Assembly (NCBI RefSeq): GCF_963576615.1
Contig: NC_088710.1
Span: 22,129,114-22,193,113 of the forward strand
DNA length: 64,000 nucleotides
Direction of reading: 5' to 3'
Origin: Watersipora subatra
Taxonomy: Eukaryota > Bryozoa > Gymnolaemata > Cheilostomatida > Watersiporidae
The notes below the pieces were generated by a model, which saw only the letters and a list, made by a program, of their open reading frames with translations, was not told where the DNA came from and ran no database searches. Positions 22,201 through 33,457 of the stretch are shown piece by piece (the stretch's first letter is position 1; each line of letters begins with the position of its first letter). The position numbers were made by a program, and so were the translations under genes.

Positions 22201-25200
22201 CGATGTCGCGGAAAATTTTGTATGTGCAGCGGAAAGTGGAAATAGTTTTTTTTCTTTATAAATCATTTGATTCTACCCATTAGCTGTTAAGAGTTAACCA
22301 ATATTACTAGCTGGACTCACTCTTTGTAATGTTCTTTCTCATTTTTCACAGGTTTTCATTGACTATTATGACTTGCTTGGTCCCGCTTTGACTTAAATTT
22401 GAAAACTATTCTTGAAACTTATTGTCATGGTAGAAATCTAAGCTACGAATAACAGGAAGTGAAGTTATCATTGACGCTTGCAAACGAGATCCGACGACAA
22501 CGGAGAACCCTTGGCCTCGTCTCACTCAGAGCAATGCCAAATGTGCTTGGATCAAGCCTGACTTTGATTGGATGGATGTTTCAGAGGATGAAGATGTTGA
22601 GCTGATAAACAGGAAAAAGGTCGGTTCTTTACGCGCTGACTTACCTAGAGCTCCTCTCTTTCCCTTTGTGTGCATTGATGATGGGTAGCGTAATTGTTTG
22701 CAGTAAGTAATAAATATTTATTATTGCTTTGCTAGCCAATTTATAAAAGGCTAACTGCTTGTATAGTACTCAAACCTAAACAAACTAAACTCGCTTCACC
22801 TCCGATTTTTTTCGTCGTCACTCCTCTCAAGCCTTTCTCTTAATCACCCCTCCCAACCCTTTGTTTGTTCACTGCACCCAGTCTTTTTAGTCCCGCTCAT
22901 GCCTTCAATCTCTCTTCACTCTTTCACCCCTCCCTACCAACTCTTTTACCCTTTCCAACTCTTTCACTCCTCCCACTCCTATAACTTACCCAACCCATGC
23001 ATTATCCGATTCCCTTACACGGCACCCTTTCTCTTCTTTCAAGCCATTTCCTTTTTTATCCCCTTCTTTCTTCATCCTTCTTCCTATTTTCCTTCATTCT
23101 TTCTTACCATTTCCTCTATTGTGTTTATATAGAATAAAAGTAGTTGGTAACTGAAGCTAGCGTGTTACAGACAGTCTGTATGGGTATCTTTACTATGACT
23201 TCTTGTCTCTATAGATCAAATCTGGAATAGATTGTTGCGAATTCAGTGTCAAGAGTTATGAGTTGTCTGTTCATTGTTAATTTACCGGTATCTTGGCAGA
23301 TGGAAAAGGCTTATCTGGATAAACTGACAAAGGATCTTGAGGCTACAAAGGATGAAGGTTAGTCTTCAATATAGAGTATGCTTGTTAGTCTGTGTCCATA
23401 ATCGGTGTGACAATATGGAGACGTGGGAGAGTCTGAGCACGTCCCTTGTTTTATAAATGCATGTAAAGCTAGTTGTATTTTGATTTTTGAACAACAAGAC
23501 CATCTTGCTGAAATGTACTTGTCTGTCAGAAAGTTGAGGCCACAGAGATTGTATTCTTTCGTGTTGCCAAACTATTTGATAGCCAAAAAACAATATGTTT
23601 CTGCTTAAAATTTTAGTCATTTTTACGTAAAGAGAAATATTGATTATTCTGGAGTTGGGCTTCAATGGCTGTGGAAGGGTTTGCAAGGTATTCCATACAT
23701 TTAGACATCTTACGCATGTTCATGTAACTGGTGCGTGCATATATGTGTGTCAGACTAATTGGTAAGACTAGTAGATAGGAACACCATCTAGTCTGCTGAT
23801 TCTTTAGTGAATCTGATCGTGATATATGTTGGTATTTATCGGTTGTATACACTGACTTCTGTCCTGCGTTGACATCTGTCCTGTGTTAATCTCGGTGCTG
23901 CATTAACCTCTGTCCTGCATTGACCTGTGTTGACTTGAATGCAATGCTGACTTCCGTGATGCGTATTTGACCTGAAAGACTTTTTAGTTTGGTAATACTA
24001 ATCTCGTAGAGTTTTTGTGGCCTTTCAACGCAACCATAGATGACTACACAGGTTATTCACTGTTCATAGCCATGCAAGACCTGAAGAAGCACTATCTCTT
24101 CTCCTACAGCCTGTTTCAATTCATCACCTGGACGTTTATTCTAGTCAAGGTCATTCTTGGACTCATCTATACGGGAGCTGAAGGTATTTTATGAGATTTG
24201 AAATCTAAAGACTGACTGGACACAATTTTTTGCCACAGTGTACATCTGTATATCTGTTGAGCCGCCTTATTTTTATTGTATTATACTTGAGCTTTAACTA
24301 TGCTTCTCTACGCGTATACCTCTATTGTGTGAAATACCTCTATTGTGTGAAATAACTCTATTGTGTGAAATACCTCTATTGTATGAAATACCTCTATTGT
24401 GTGAAATACCTCTATTGTGTGAAATACCTCTATTGTTTGAAATACCTCTATTGTGTGAAATACCTCTATTGTATGAAATACCTCTATTGTTTGAAATACC
24501 TCTATTGTTTGAAAGCCTTTTAGTACTGTCTACTGTTTCAATGTCTCGTAGTAGTTGTCCTGTTTTAGACAATGCCTTTTCCTTCTATTTCTTCAATCCT
24601 ACTTACAAAAATGTTTTGTTTTTTAATATAGCTAAACATGATTTTTCTGTAGGGCTTAGCTGTATGACCTGTTGTAGTGTAGGAAGATAAAGTCGTAGAT
24701 AGCTTTTGCTACTTTCAAAGGTTACTAGAGCGCTACAGAATTATATACATATATATATATATACTAGGTGAATGCCCGCATAATAAAAAAGTCTTTGGCT
24801 GAAAATTTATTTTTATTTAACATAATATATTATACAACATTTACCATTCTAACTTTACCAACTTTGCTTCTTCCAATTTCATATAATTGGGAAAAGTGGT
24901 TTTTATGAAGTTCAAATGATATAAAAGAAAAAAAACAACCGTAAAGGTATTCAAACTTTTTCAAACAACTTAACTTTTAAATTCTATAGCATGAAAGAAG
25001 TGTTTTGTTGAAATAATTTAGGAGGAAAATAAAACTATAAAAATGTTTAAATGTGAATGTAAAATCATAGCAAGTAATGGCTAAATATAGTCTGTTTTGC
25101 TACGATTACAACGAAAAATTATTTGGTATACAATTACATGGTTTTAGTTCGTTTCACTGTTGGCATCATAATGTGAAAATGTTGCATAGAGTGACATAGA

Positions 25201-28200
25201 AACCATAGTAATTATCTAATGCAGTCACTGCATAGTAAAAATCATCAAAATCACCATCGTTTAAAAATAGTAACAAAACAATATGTTAACCTTAGCGACT
25301 ATAGTTACCTACAATGACTTTAGTGCATTTTGTGGTTATGATCTGCAAGAAAATGTAATATTACAATGTACTACGTGCAGAGTTCTTACCTTCAAGACAG
25401 ATGTGTAACATAAACGCTGAATCTAGCTTATATGAATTTAGCTTACTAAACACATACTTGAAGGAAGTTTTGGTATGCATTTTAGTACACCTTTAACCAA
25501 AATTTTATCACTTATCTGTTTGCGAAGCTGTTTTTGCCTTAACGGAGGGCGTTGAACTGAGATACAATCGCCAAATTTTAATTTCAAGAGAAACTATTGT
25601 TGAAATGGTTTTGCGAAGAGCAAACTAGCCCTAGTTCGGCGAAGACGAAACAGCATCGAGTTCTATAGAGTTCATAGAGTTTCAATTAATACGTCATTTG
25701 GAGTGTGCAATCGAGAAAAGGATGTCAGGGTCGTATCCTCCTATACTGCAGCGACTGCCGTGGCAGTACCATTTTTTGAGGCTAAAAATCTGGAATTCAC
25801 GTCATTTTTGCTTGATTTTAATACTTTGGTTGGAGAAATGACCAAAATGTTGTTTATCAGTTGCGTGGGGAAACGACTTAATGACGCTTTCGGTAGACAT
25901 TTATAAAGCTGCCATCTAGTAGCGTTAAACAAAGGATATGAATGCTAGTAAGTTTTAATATAATCAACAAGATATTAGTCAATAAATTACAATATAAAAC
26001 GATTATCCGAAAGGCTTTGCTTTGTGCTAAAAGCTAAAGAAATCGCGCCTCCTTGGAAAAGAATAAAAGTTGGAAAAACCAGTCAACATCGGCTCGACTT
26101 TCAAAACGCTAAAATAAAATAATATTTGATCCTTCAATCGCTAGTGATTTTGTGTGTGATCAGAATAAAAATAATTTAGATGATAGAAGTGATGTAAACT
26201 TTTTAGACTTTTATTATAATTTTACTATACAGAGAAAAACGATCATTATGGTAGCTCACACGGCAACGTTATAGCGTTGGACTCTACCGAAAGAAATGCT
26301 TCCAAGCATTTCCTACAGAGACAGTTGTACATGGTTGTATTTTTTGTAGTAGTAGAAGATATGTAAATGAATGCTTACGGTATGTACAAAAGATTTTGGT
26401 CATAGAAATAAATTTAAATTTGAGCTATGCATGTAACATGCATAGCTATGCATGTTACATGCATAGCTATGCATGTAACATGCATAGCTCAAACTTAAAT
26501 CTACTACTACTTGCTCAGTATTATAGACTATAGTATTAGTGCGTTATTTTTAACATGGTGCTCTATTAATTTTACTTTTTAATTCTACAATATTATTTAA
26601 TGAAATTATTTCATAAGAGACTACTCGTCTCCTACACCATTCAGCATTGTACTCAGTGATAATTCTACCTCATGCTAGCTGTGGCCAACCCCTTTAGCAG
26701 CTTTCATTCACATTATATTTTTAATAAGCGCTGTTAAAGACAATCTCAATAAACAGTTTTATATTTAGAAAACTGGTTTATAATGTAAAATTTACTGTTA
26801 GAACATGTGCCTCATCAGGAGCCAAGTGTGCTAGATTTGCACCATTTTGACTAGTTTTACTAAAAAAATTTTCGGGGAGAGTACCCGGAACCCCTCCGCC
26901 GAGAGGGCGCTCGGCACCCATCCTGGACTCTCCCTGCAGTACCATATTCAAACAGGTGGATACGGCCCTAGATGTATATGTTATATAGTAAGAGCAATGA
27001 ATCGTAAAAGCTTTCGTAGACTCGTGATTAAGCAATTAGATTTCAAACCTGCGATTCCACTCTTCGGTAGTTCACATCTAGCACGATGCGAGAGTTTAAT
27101 TCCAAAATTTTAATAGCTACAGCCGAACATACCGAAGAACATACAGACAAACTTTGAGATATATATATAAATATATATTATTGTATTTAATATAGCCAGT
27201 AATTTAGGCTTGTTTGTCAACCATAAGGCATGGGATGTAACTAGAAGTTCCACATTTTTTTGTAGACTACAAGGTTTACGATGATGTGGGAATCGTTTTG
27301 GTCATTTCACAGATTTTTTCAGTTCTTGAAATCATCCACCCTCTTATTGGGCTTGTGAAGTCTGGAGTTATCGCACCTCTTGCACAGGTAATGCACTGAT
27401 GTATTATTGTATTATTAAAGGTTGCTTGATATGGTCCTGTAGGTGTTCTCCTAGGCCAAGGGTCAGCAATCTGCAGCTCCGAAGCCGCATACGGTTCTTT
27501 CATCCCCTGCGACTCCCTCTGATTTTGGATTTTTTCCTTTTCCACTATATGCCAAGTAATTCATAAAACTAGAAGTTTTTCACTAGATTTTGTAATATAA
27601 TTAAAAAAAAGTAATTATAACTATTATAATTATTATAAATCAAACATTATCATTATTTACGTTTTATTATTATTAGTACCTTATCACATGATTGTCACGT
27701 GGCTTTAACTTTAACACATAAGTACAGAAAAAAGTATCGAACTCGCGCGGAGTACTGTACCTTCTAATATTATGTCAACAAACTGGGTTAAACAATTAGG
27801 AATCTAGTAAGGCTGGCCAGCCACTTAAGACCACAATATCGTCAATAACACTCCTGACAAACAACAACGCTAATACAGGTAGTATACCTTATAACAATTT
27901 ATGCGCCAATAAAACCGCCACATTTATTTTATTGTTCTTTGCAAAAGTGTAATTTTGTTTTCTCAGCAGTTGAATCATTATACATGCCACACCTTTTTGT
28001 TTTATGGTGTAAACATTGTATAAAAGCATTAAAAGCTAAACGCAAAAGTTGCATGTACTATTTATTTATTTTTTAATTAAAAAATCAAAGGGCTTTGCGG
28101 CTCCCACTGGGTTCTTTCTTGCGGAAAACGGCTCCAAATGGCTCTTTGAGTGAAAAAGGTTGCCGACCCGTCCTAGTCCGATGTTTTTAAGGGTAGACAT

Positions 28201-31200
28201 CGGTCTTCTGATTTTCCACATTTTCATCGCTCTTTGCTAACTTTTCGCATCGTTCATTGTTTAGAATGATGTCATCAAGTATCCATAGGTTTGCTTGAAA
28301 AGTATGGTGGTACAACTGAAAACTTGCATGAATAGTTGCAAATTGATTTACCATGCAGGGTTTCAAGGAAATTCTAGGAAGATCTGTGTAGGGCATTAGT
28401 CTTTTCATCTTAACAGGAAGTGAGCAGGATGGGTGTGAAAACACAGAGTGGGTAGCTGACTTAGTATTTAAACTCTGGCTGTACACATGAACCTCTCTAA
28501 AAGTACACTTGACCTCAACGTGTATCCGAGTAACCCGATTCAAAAACTTTTAATGGTTAAAATATGCTGCCAAAGCCTTTAGATGGTAAGCAAATGATAA
28601 GTTAGTGATGTTTATAGATGGATGAAGTTATTTTACCTTGAAACTACCACTTAGTGATACGGCGCAAAGTTTGTGTTGCTTTTAACCCTTTCGCTGCCAA
28701 AGACGCATTTATGTGTTTACTAGGGTCAAGTGCCACAGACGCATTTTTGCGACTTTTCCAGCAATTGCGCAGTAACTTAATCCTATTATTCGTTGATAAC
28801 ATAACCCACGGTCTTTAGGACTTTTATGAAATTGACAGTGTTGTCCGAAGATTTCTCTATAAAATTGGCCTAAAACAACGAAGCAATTTAAAATTTTTGT
28901 TTGAGAATTTCCAACCTAGAAACGAACATTTTTTGTGCTAGTTTTGTGTACCGCACTAGTCAGAAATCAGATAATTAGTTATGTTTATGACATTATAGCT
29001 AATTCAGATTCAGACTTTCGCGTTTATGCAGATAATTAAAGTAGCAGCACAGACTCTGATAGTCATGAAAGTAATAGTTCTGTAAGAGTAAGGAACATTG
29101 TGGAGGATAGTTTTAGCTTGGCAGCGATCATAGCTTCACATAGCTTTATCATCGCACAAAGAATAGATACATTGAATTTTTTTGAATAGCAGGGCTGGTT
29201 ACAATGTTGGAAAAATAAAATATGTAACAAAAATGTTCTAAATAGAGTTTGAAATTGAAAAAAATATTGTGTACATATCATGAAGCAATATCGGCAATTT
29301 TCGGTAAAATGGCTGGCACTAGCCCGATAGCCGAATTTGTATATGGTTGGCAATGAAAGGGTTAAAGGGTAGTTTTCGGAACATTGGTAATGAAGAGTTG
29401 TCATATCTGTTGTTTCGATCTTACAATACGGGAACGATGACTCCAAATAAACTAAGTAATAAAGCGGTTGTTAGAAAAAAGGGTTTTCCAGTTTTTGTGT
29501 CTACCAGCACTGGTACGTTTTACTAGCAATATTTGTCAAACTGACTCCATTTTTAAAAAAAATTTATCACCAAACCCTATCAGAAGGTGATATTATGATA
29601 GTGCGCCAACTTCGACCATCAAAATTTGACTTTGTGTGGTGAACTGTGGGCTTACCCAAAGTGTTGTTCCAACCTTAGATGACTACTCGACTCCTTACAG
29701 CAAGATGTGACATTTGCTTGCGAGTGCTCTGCGTACTTCTGAGAGTTATCTCTATGGAAATATTTTCACTTGCTACATTTCTTTCGGCATTATTCTACCC
29801 TTTAGTTTGCATAGTTCGGGAGAAAAGGATGCAGTTGAATATTGCTGTTGAGCATATCAGTAAGATGTGTGCCTGAGATATTTTAAAATCCTAGTTTTAA
29901 TACATGTTGACACTAATTATTTTTGCTTATTTTGATATAATGCTTTTGTCAGGCGTGTAGATATACTTATATCATTTCATAGTGAACATGACATGTTGCT
30001 GCAGGTGTGTGGACGCTGTTTGATGCTTCTAGCAGTCATCTGCAATGAGCCCAAGTTACAAACTGGACCGGCCACAACCTACCTGATTCTTTTCTGGTCT
30101 CTCGCGGATTTTATCAGGTCTGTACTAACCTTATTAATCACATTGGCTTGTTTGTTTAGATTTGGTAGGAGGCCTGATCATATTACCCTCAAATAGGTGA
30201 GTTGAATACGCTTAAGAACTGCCTGTTGTGGTCGGACACTCTTTTCTCTGATGACCTGTCTTCCATGAAGGCATATTAACCCATTCACAACCGTATGCGC
30301 ATTTATGCGAAATCTATGGTCAACTGCCATATGAGCATTTTTGCGAATTTCCCAGCAATTGCGTAGTAGCTTAATTTTATTATTTGTTGACAACATAACC
30401 AACGATCTTAAGGACTTTCATGGTATTGACAGTGTTGTTCGAAGATTTCTCTATAAACTTAGCCTAAAACAACGAAGCAATTTCAATTTTTTGTTTGGGA
30501 ATTTTCAACTAAAAATGAACATTTTATGTGTAAGTTTCGTAAGCAACTCCCGAGTTAGAAAAAAGGTAATTATGTTGATGACGTTATAGCCAATTCAGAT
30601 TTAGATTTTTGTAATTACACAAATAATTAAAGTAGCAGCACTGACTCTGATGATAGTGAACGTAATAGTTTTATAAGAGTAAGGAACATTGTAGAGGATC
30701 GTTTTAGCTTCATAGCGATCCTAGCTTCACATAGCTTTAGCAATGCACAAAGTATAGATACATTTAATTTTTTGCAAAGCAGTGTTGTTAACACGTTGAA
30801 AAATAAAATATAACAAAAATGTTCTAGATAGAGTTTTAAATTGAAAAATAGTGTATACACACTATTAGGCAATATCGGCAATTTTCGGTAAAACGGTTGG
30901 CCAATTGCTAAATTTGTACATGAACTGCAGTGAAAAGGTTAAGGTTTTGAGGAATGTATCATTTAGGCAAACACTTGTTAGTGATTTATTGAAGAGTGGG
31001 TCATTTTACGACTCTCTAGGTTATATTTCACTTAGCATTAGTCTGCCAAAGTCAGCACTATGTTTAGACGTTCATGAGTGATCAAATGACAGATACTGTT
31101 AGAGATTCAGTAGTAGTAGTACATAACCTAGGGTGTCATACTAGTAATGCTAATGCATCCTGAAGAATACTACTGATTTGGTTAGAGCATCATTGGATTC

Positions 31201-32841
31201 TTTTTTCAAGATAGAAGCCATCAACTTCTTGAAAGTCTGTACTATTATATGCTGTTACTCGCTACAAGATCAACTCGTGATAACAACTTGCTGAAGTTTT
31301 TTACTCCTTAGTAACTCATTGCAAGTGTGTCCTACATGTAAACGAATCTTGGAGGTTCATATAGGACACACTTCTAATAATATTTATGTTTCTATAATCC
31401 TAGACACCCTTTCTACATGATGAGCTCGATGAAGGCGAGTTTCTATTGGCTGGTCTGGCTGCGCTACACCATGTGGATCCCTCTCTACCCACTTGGAGTT
31501 CTTTGCGAATGTGAGTGTTTACGAGATGTGCTGATGTGTACTCATGAGACCAAAGCAATGACCTGATACAAACACACAGGTGTATATGACTGGTAATGAA
31601 ATGTGAAAAGGCTGAATACCAGCCATAAGCTGGTTGCCTACTATCAGTGCATCAACTATCAGTGAACAACTTTTCAAATTTACGGTAATTGTGGTAGATA
31701 TTTGTTGATGAGATTAAATGGTCGGTTTGACTAGCGTATGACATGGCGCAGAGTAGGTACACGGTTTATATCAATACCAATAAGTCTCTATGAATACACT
31801 TGGAAACTAGCTAGTTGGTTATTTCATTTTAAGGTCTGGTGAATAAAAGCCATCAGTTTGTCATTTTCTGTTGTAGACCTTATACTATGGCAGGCGATTC
31901 CACTCTTCACTCAGTCTGGCAAACTTTCCATTTCCTTGCCTAATCCATACAATTTCAGCTTTTCCATTACTTCAATAATGTACATGCACCTTGTGGTGCT
32001 ACCATTAGGTAAGTCATGTATATATATTGATACCTGTGTTTGACAACCGTATATCCGTGTATGTTAATATGCTAGACTTGTGCATAGTAACATATCTGAT
32101 CGACCGGTACACAGTAGTAAATATGATAGACTAGTATAAAATAGTAAATATGATAGACTAGTATACAGTAGTAAATATGATTGACTAGTATATAGTAGTA
32201 AATATGATAGACTAGTATACAGTAGTAAATATGATAGACTAGTACACAGTAGTAAATATGATAGACTAGTACACAGTAGTAAATATGATAGACTAGTACA
32301 CAGTAATAATTAGGATAGACCAGTATACAGGAGTAATTAGGATAGACTAGTACACAGTAATAATTAGGATAGACCAGTATACAGTAGTAAATATGATAGA
32401 CTAGTACACAGTAATAATTAGGATAGACCAGTATACAGTAGTAAATATGATAGACTAGTACACAGCGAATATGAGGGCTGCTTATTTCTGTTTACATAAC
32501 TGAAATGTAGTTGGTTTGGGTGACTGGTTAGGTTTTGATATTTTGATTTCAGCGACTTTAAACCTTTGAGTAATGTTTTATGTAAATGTTTTAATGTTCG
32601 TATATTTGTGTTATATTATGATGAGACAACTCCTTTTCAACATTCACGTCACATAGGTTAGGTATGTTGAATGTTTATGGGTTAGAGAGACATTCAAACA
32701 TTATCACCAATAAGTCAGAATTTTTCAGGTCTACTGAAGCTGATGGCACACATGTATTCATTAAGAAAAAAGAAGTTGAGAAAGCCGAGCAAATCTGGTC
32801 AAGATGCTGCTAGTTACACTGATGCCAAGAAGACCAACTAG
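16263..32841 (+). CDS. HACD3: Very-long-chain (3R)-3-hydroxyacyl-CoA dehydratase 3 (10 exons)
   Basis: Third step of microsomal very-long-chain fatty acid elongation: dehydrates 3-hydroxyacyl-CoA to trans-2-enoyl-CoA in the ER membrane. Exons: 16263-16346, 21628-21747, 22434-22619, 23300-23357, 24070-24183, 27266-27387, 30005-30117, 31404-31510, 31877-32008, 32729-32841. All have GT/AG ends and matching phases, giving 382 aa (human 362). Residues 1-95 form the p23/CS domain (SPFIYWGQSSRTVFLRIAL; GRGHGAHGDSLYKFEI), a charged linker follows (about 115-156), then the multi-span PTPLA domain (157-360). The catalytic pair is intact in LYPLGVLCE: Tyr294 and Glu301, seven residues apart as in yeast Phs1. 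The protein ends in KKTN, a dilysine ER-retrieval motif. The exon 5 acceptor has three in-phase options (24010, 24052, 24070); the last best fits the family. Confidence 0.96.
17041..17402. repeat. 26-bp minisatellite, 12 good copies
   Basis: 17091-17402 holds 12 units of tcagaccgaatactggcctc plus gtagga, with degenerate copies from 17041. HACD3 intron 1. Confidence 0.96.
17660..18000 (-). mobile_element. Solo LTR, 341 bp, TSD TGCTA
   Basis: The direct repeat TGCTA occurs at 17655-17659 and 18001-18005. Read on the minus strand, the element starts tgttagaactagcttacgg and ends gttgttaattgattta. It contains a TATA box (tatataag, complement of 17762-17769) and, about 65 bp further on, an AATAAA (complement of 17696-17701). 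Promoter plus polyadenylation signal and a 5-bp duplication fit an LTR left after recombination of a retrotransposon. The open frame inside it is spurious. Located in HACD3 intron 1. Confidence 0.8.
18006..21627. other. HACD3 intron 1, remainder
   Basis: 3.6 kb of AT-rich sequence with a (TA)n patch near 19330-19350. A short GC-richer stretch at 18940-19075 looks like repeat debris but could not be assigned. No conserved exon seen on either strand. Confidence 0.4.
22800..23115. repeat. Pyrimidine-rich imperfect repeat
   Basis: C+T-dominated tract with irregular repeats of ctttcacccctccc-like words. HACD3 intron 3. The open frame across it is compositional. Confidence 0.7.
24317..24514. repeat. 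18-bp minisatellite, 11 copies
   Basis: Exactly 198 bp of tacctctattgtgtgaaa units. Because the period is a multiple of three, repetitive open frames appear on both strands; these are artefacts. HACD3 intron 5. Confidence 0.97.
24755..24850. repeat. Dispersed repeat with gaatgccc motif, copy B
   Basis: Second copy of the 14236-14420 family, following a (TA)n run at about 24745-24763. The following 2 kb (24850-26400) is AT-rich intron with no recognised gene. Confidence 0.55.
26250..26345 (+). mobile_element. Possible tRNA-derived SINE head
   Basis: ggtagctcacacggcaacg followed by gcgttggactctaccgaaag and gcttccaagc has the order and spacing of tRNA A box, anticodon arm and B box. No cloverleaf fully closes, so a functional tRNA is unlikely. 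Confidence 0.35.
26422..26490. repeat. Near-perfect palindromic triplet of 22-bp units
   Basis: gagctatgcatgtaacatgc is followed by alternating copies with tgtaaca and tgttaca centres. The whole 69 bp is its own reverse complement except at those centres, and the flanks (aatttaaatttgag / ctcaaacttaaat) extend the dyad. Confidence 0.95.
26990..27180 (+). mobile_element. SINE/LINE 3' end, shared tail
   Basis: ccaaaattttaatagctaca ... acagacaaactttgagatat matches the 3' part of the element at 14570-14745 and ends in a TA-rich tail. A GC-rich segment just before (26870-26960) is probably an older repeat. HACD3 intron 5. Confidence 0.5.
27458..28171. mobile_element. Non-autonomous hAT element, 714 bp
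   Basis: The ends aagggtcagcaatctgcagc and, reversed, acgggtcggcaaccttttt are inverted and of hAT type. Subterminal gcggctc/ggctcttt words match the common hAT MITE pattern. The flanks CCTAGGCC (27450-27457) and CCTAGTCC (28172-28179) form an 8-bp duplication with one mismatch. HACD3 intron 6. Confidence 0.85.
28686..29361 (+). mobile_element. piggyBac-like MITE, copy 1
   Basis: Flanked by TTAA at 28682-28685 and 29362-29365. Ends are ccctttcgctgcc and (reverse complement of the right end) ccctttcattgcc. TTAA duplication plus CCCTTT ends is typical of piggyBac. No transposase. HACD3 intron 6, upstream of exon 7. Confidence 0.85.
30280..30938 (+). mobile_element. piggyBac-like MITE, copy 2
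   Basis: Flanked by TTAA at 30276-30279 and 30939-30942. Same orientation and clear similarity to copy 1, for example gacagtgttg, aagatttctctataaa and cctaaaacaacgaagcaattt. Its terminal bases are more diverged. HACD3 intron 7, downstream of exon 7. Confidence 0.85.
32097..32465. repeat. 27-bp minisatellite, about 14 copies
   Basis: Units of tatgatagactagtatacagtagtaaa with a second sub-type (taattaggatagac). Same family as 50932-51950, in reverse orientation. HACD3 intron 9. Confidence 0.92.
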
Positions 32842-32869
32842 TGATGGTTGCTTATGGCTTGGCAGGTGC

Positions 32870-33010
32870 AATAAATAGATTTGTATGGTTACATTCCTGA
32901 TGACTAATTTTACAAGTTATATATTACACTGGCGATGGAAGATTATAGATAGGACTGACTTACCATGACACATACAAGCTGTGAGAATTCAATTTTTATT
33001 TGTGAATAAA
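32870..33010 (+). terminator. HACD3 polyadenylation signals
   Basis: AATAAA at 32870-32875 (29 bp after the stop) and again at 33005-33010. Either could serve HACD3. The spacing of the second leaves about 385 bp to the opposing signal of MTRF1L. Confidence 0.5.
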
Positions 33011-33395
33011 TCCTGACAAATCCTCTGCATTTACGTGAGATTTGCATCCCATTTAGCAACTGATGTCTGACATCTGACATTTTATGGAGTTTACTGAATA
33101 TGTTTAAATAATAGTTTTAGGAATTCATCATGTACTTTACAACCATAGTCAGGCCTCGCAAACTCAACACAGGTTAAATTAATGCATCCAACAATAATTC
33201 ACATTCCAACAGAACGTATTGGATTATGAATCACACAATTGCATCAACATGGTATAATCTCACAATGCTTAGTTATTCTTTAACATATTTATTATGCTAT
33301 TTATAAGTACCTACTGTCTATACGGAGATGTTGGGTAGATTTCTGGGTTTTGAGCAAATACACGCTGTAGAAGATTAAAAATAATTTGGCACTCT

Positions 33396-33401
33396 TTTAT
33401 T
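33396..33401 (-). terminator. MTRF1L polyadenylation signal
   Basis: TTTATT on the plus strand (AATAAA on the minus strand) 57 bp beyond the MTRF1L stop codon. Confidence 0.6.
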
Positions 33402-33457
33402 TGTCACAATAACAAATCTGTATTTAATCAAGACCAAATATAGTAGCAAACAGATTT

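Noticed and set aside
24294-24690. Repetitive open frames on both strands (NNRGIS- and CEIPLL-type)
   Set aside because: Produced by the 18-bp tandem repeat within HACD3 intron 5.
26250-26345. Functional tRNA gene
   Set aside because: A- and B-box-like words are present, but stems do not close and the 3' part looks like a SINE.
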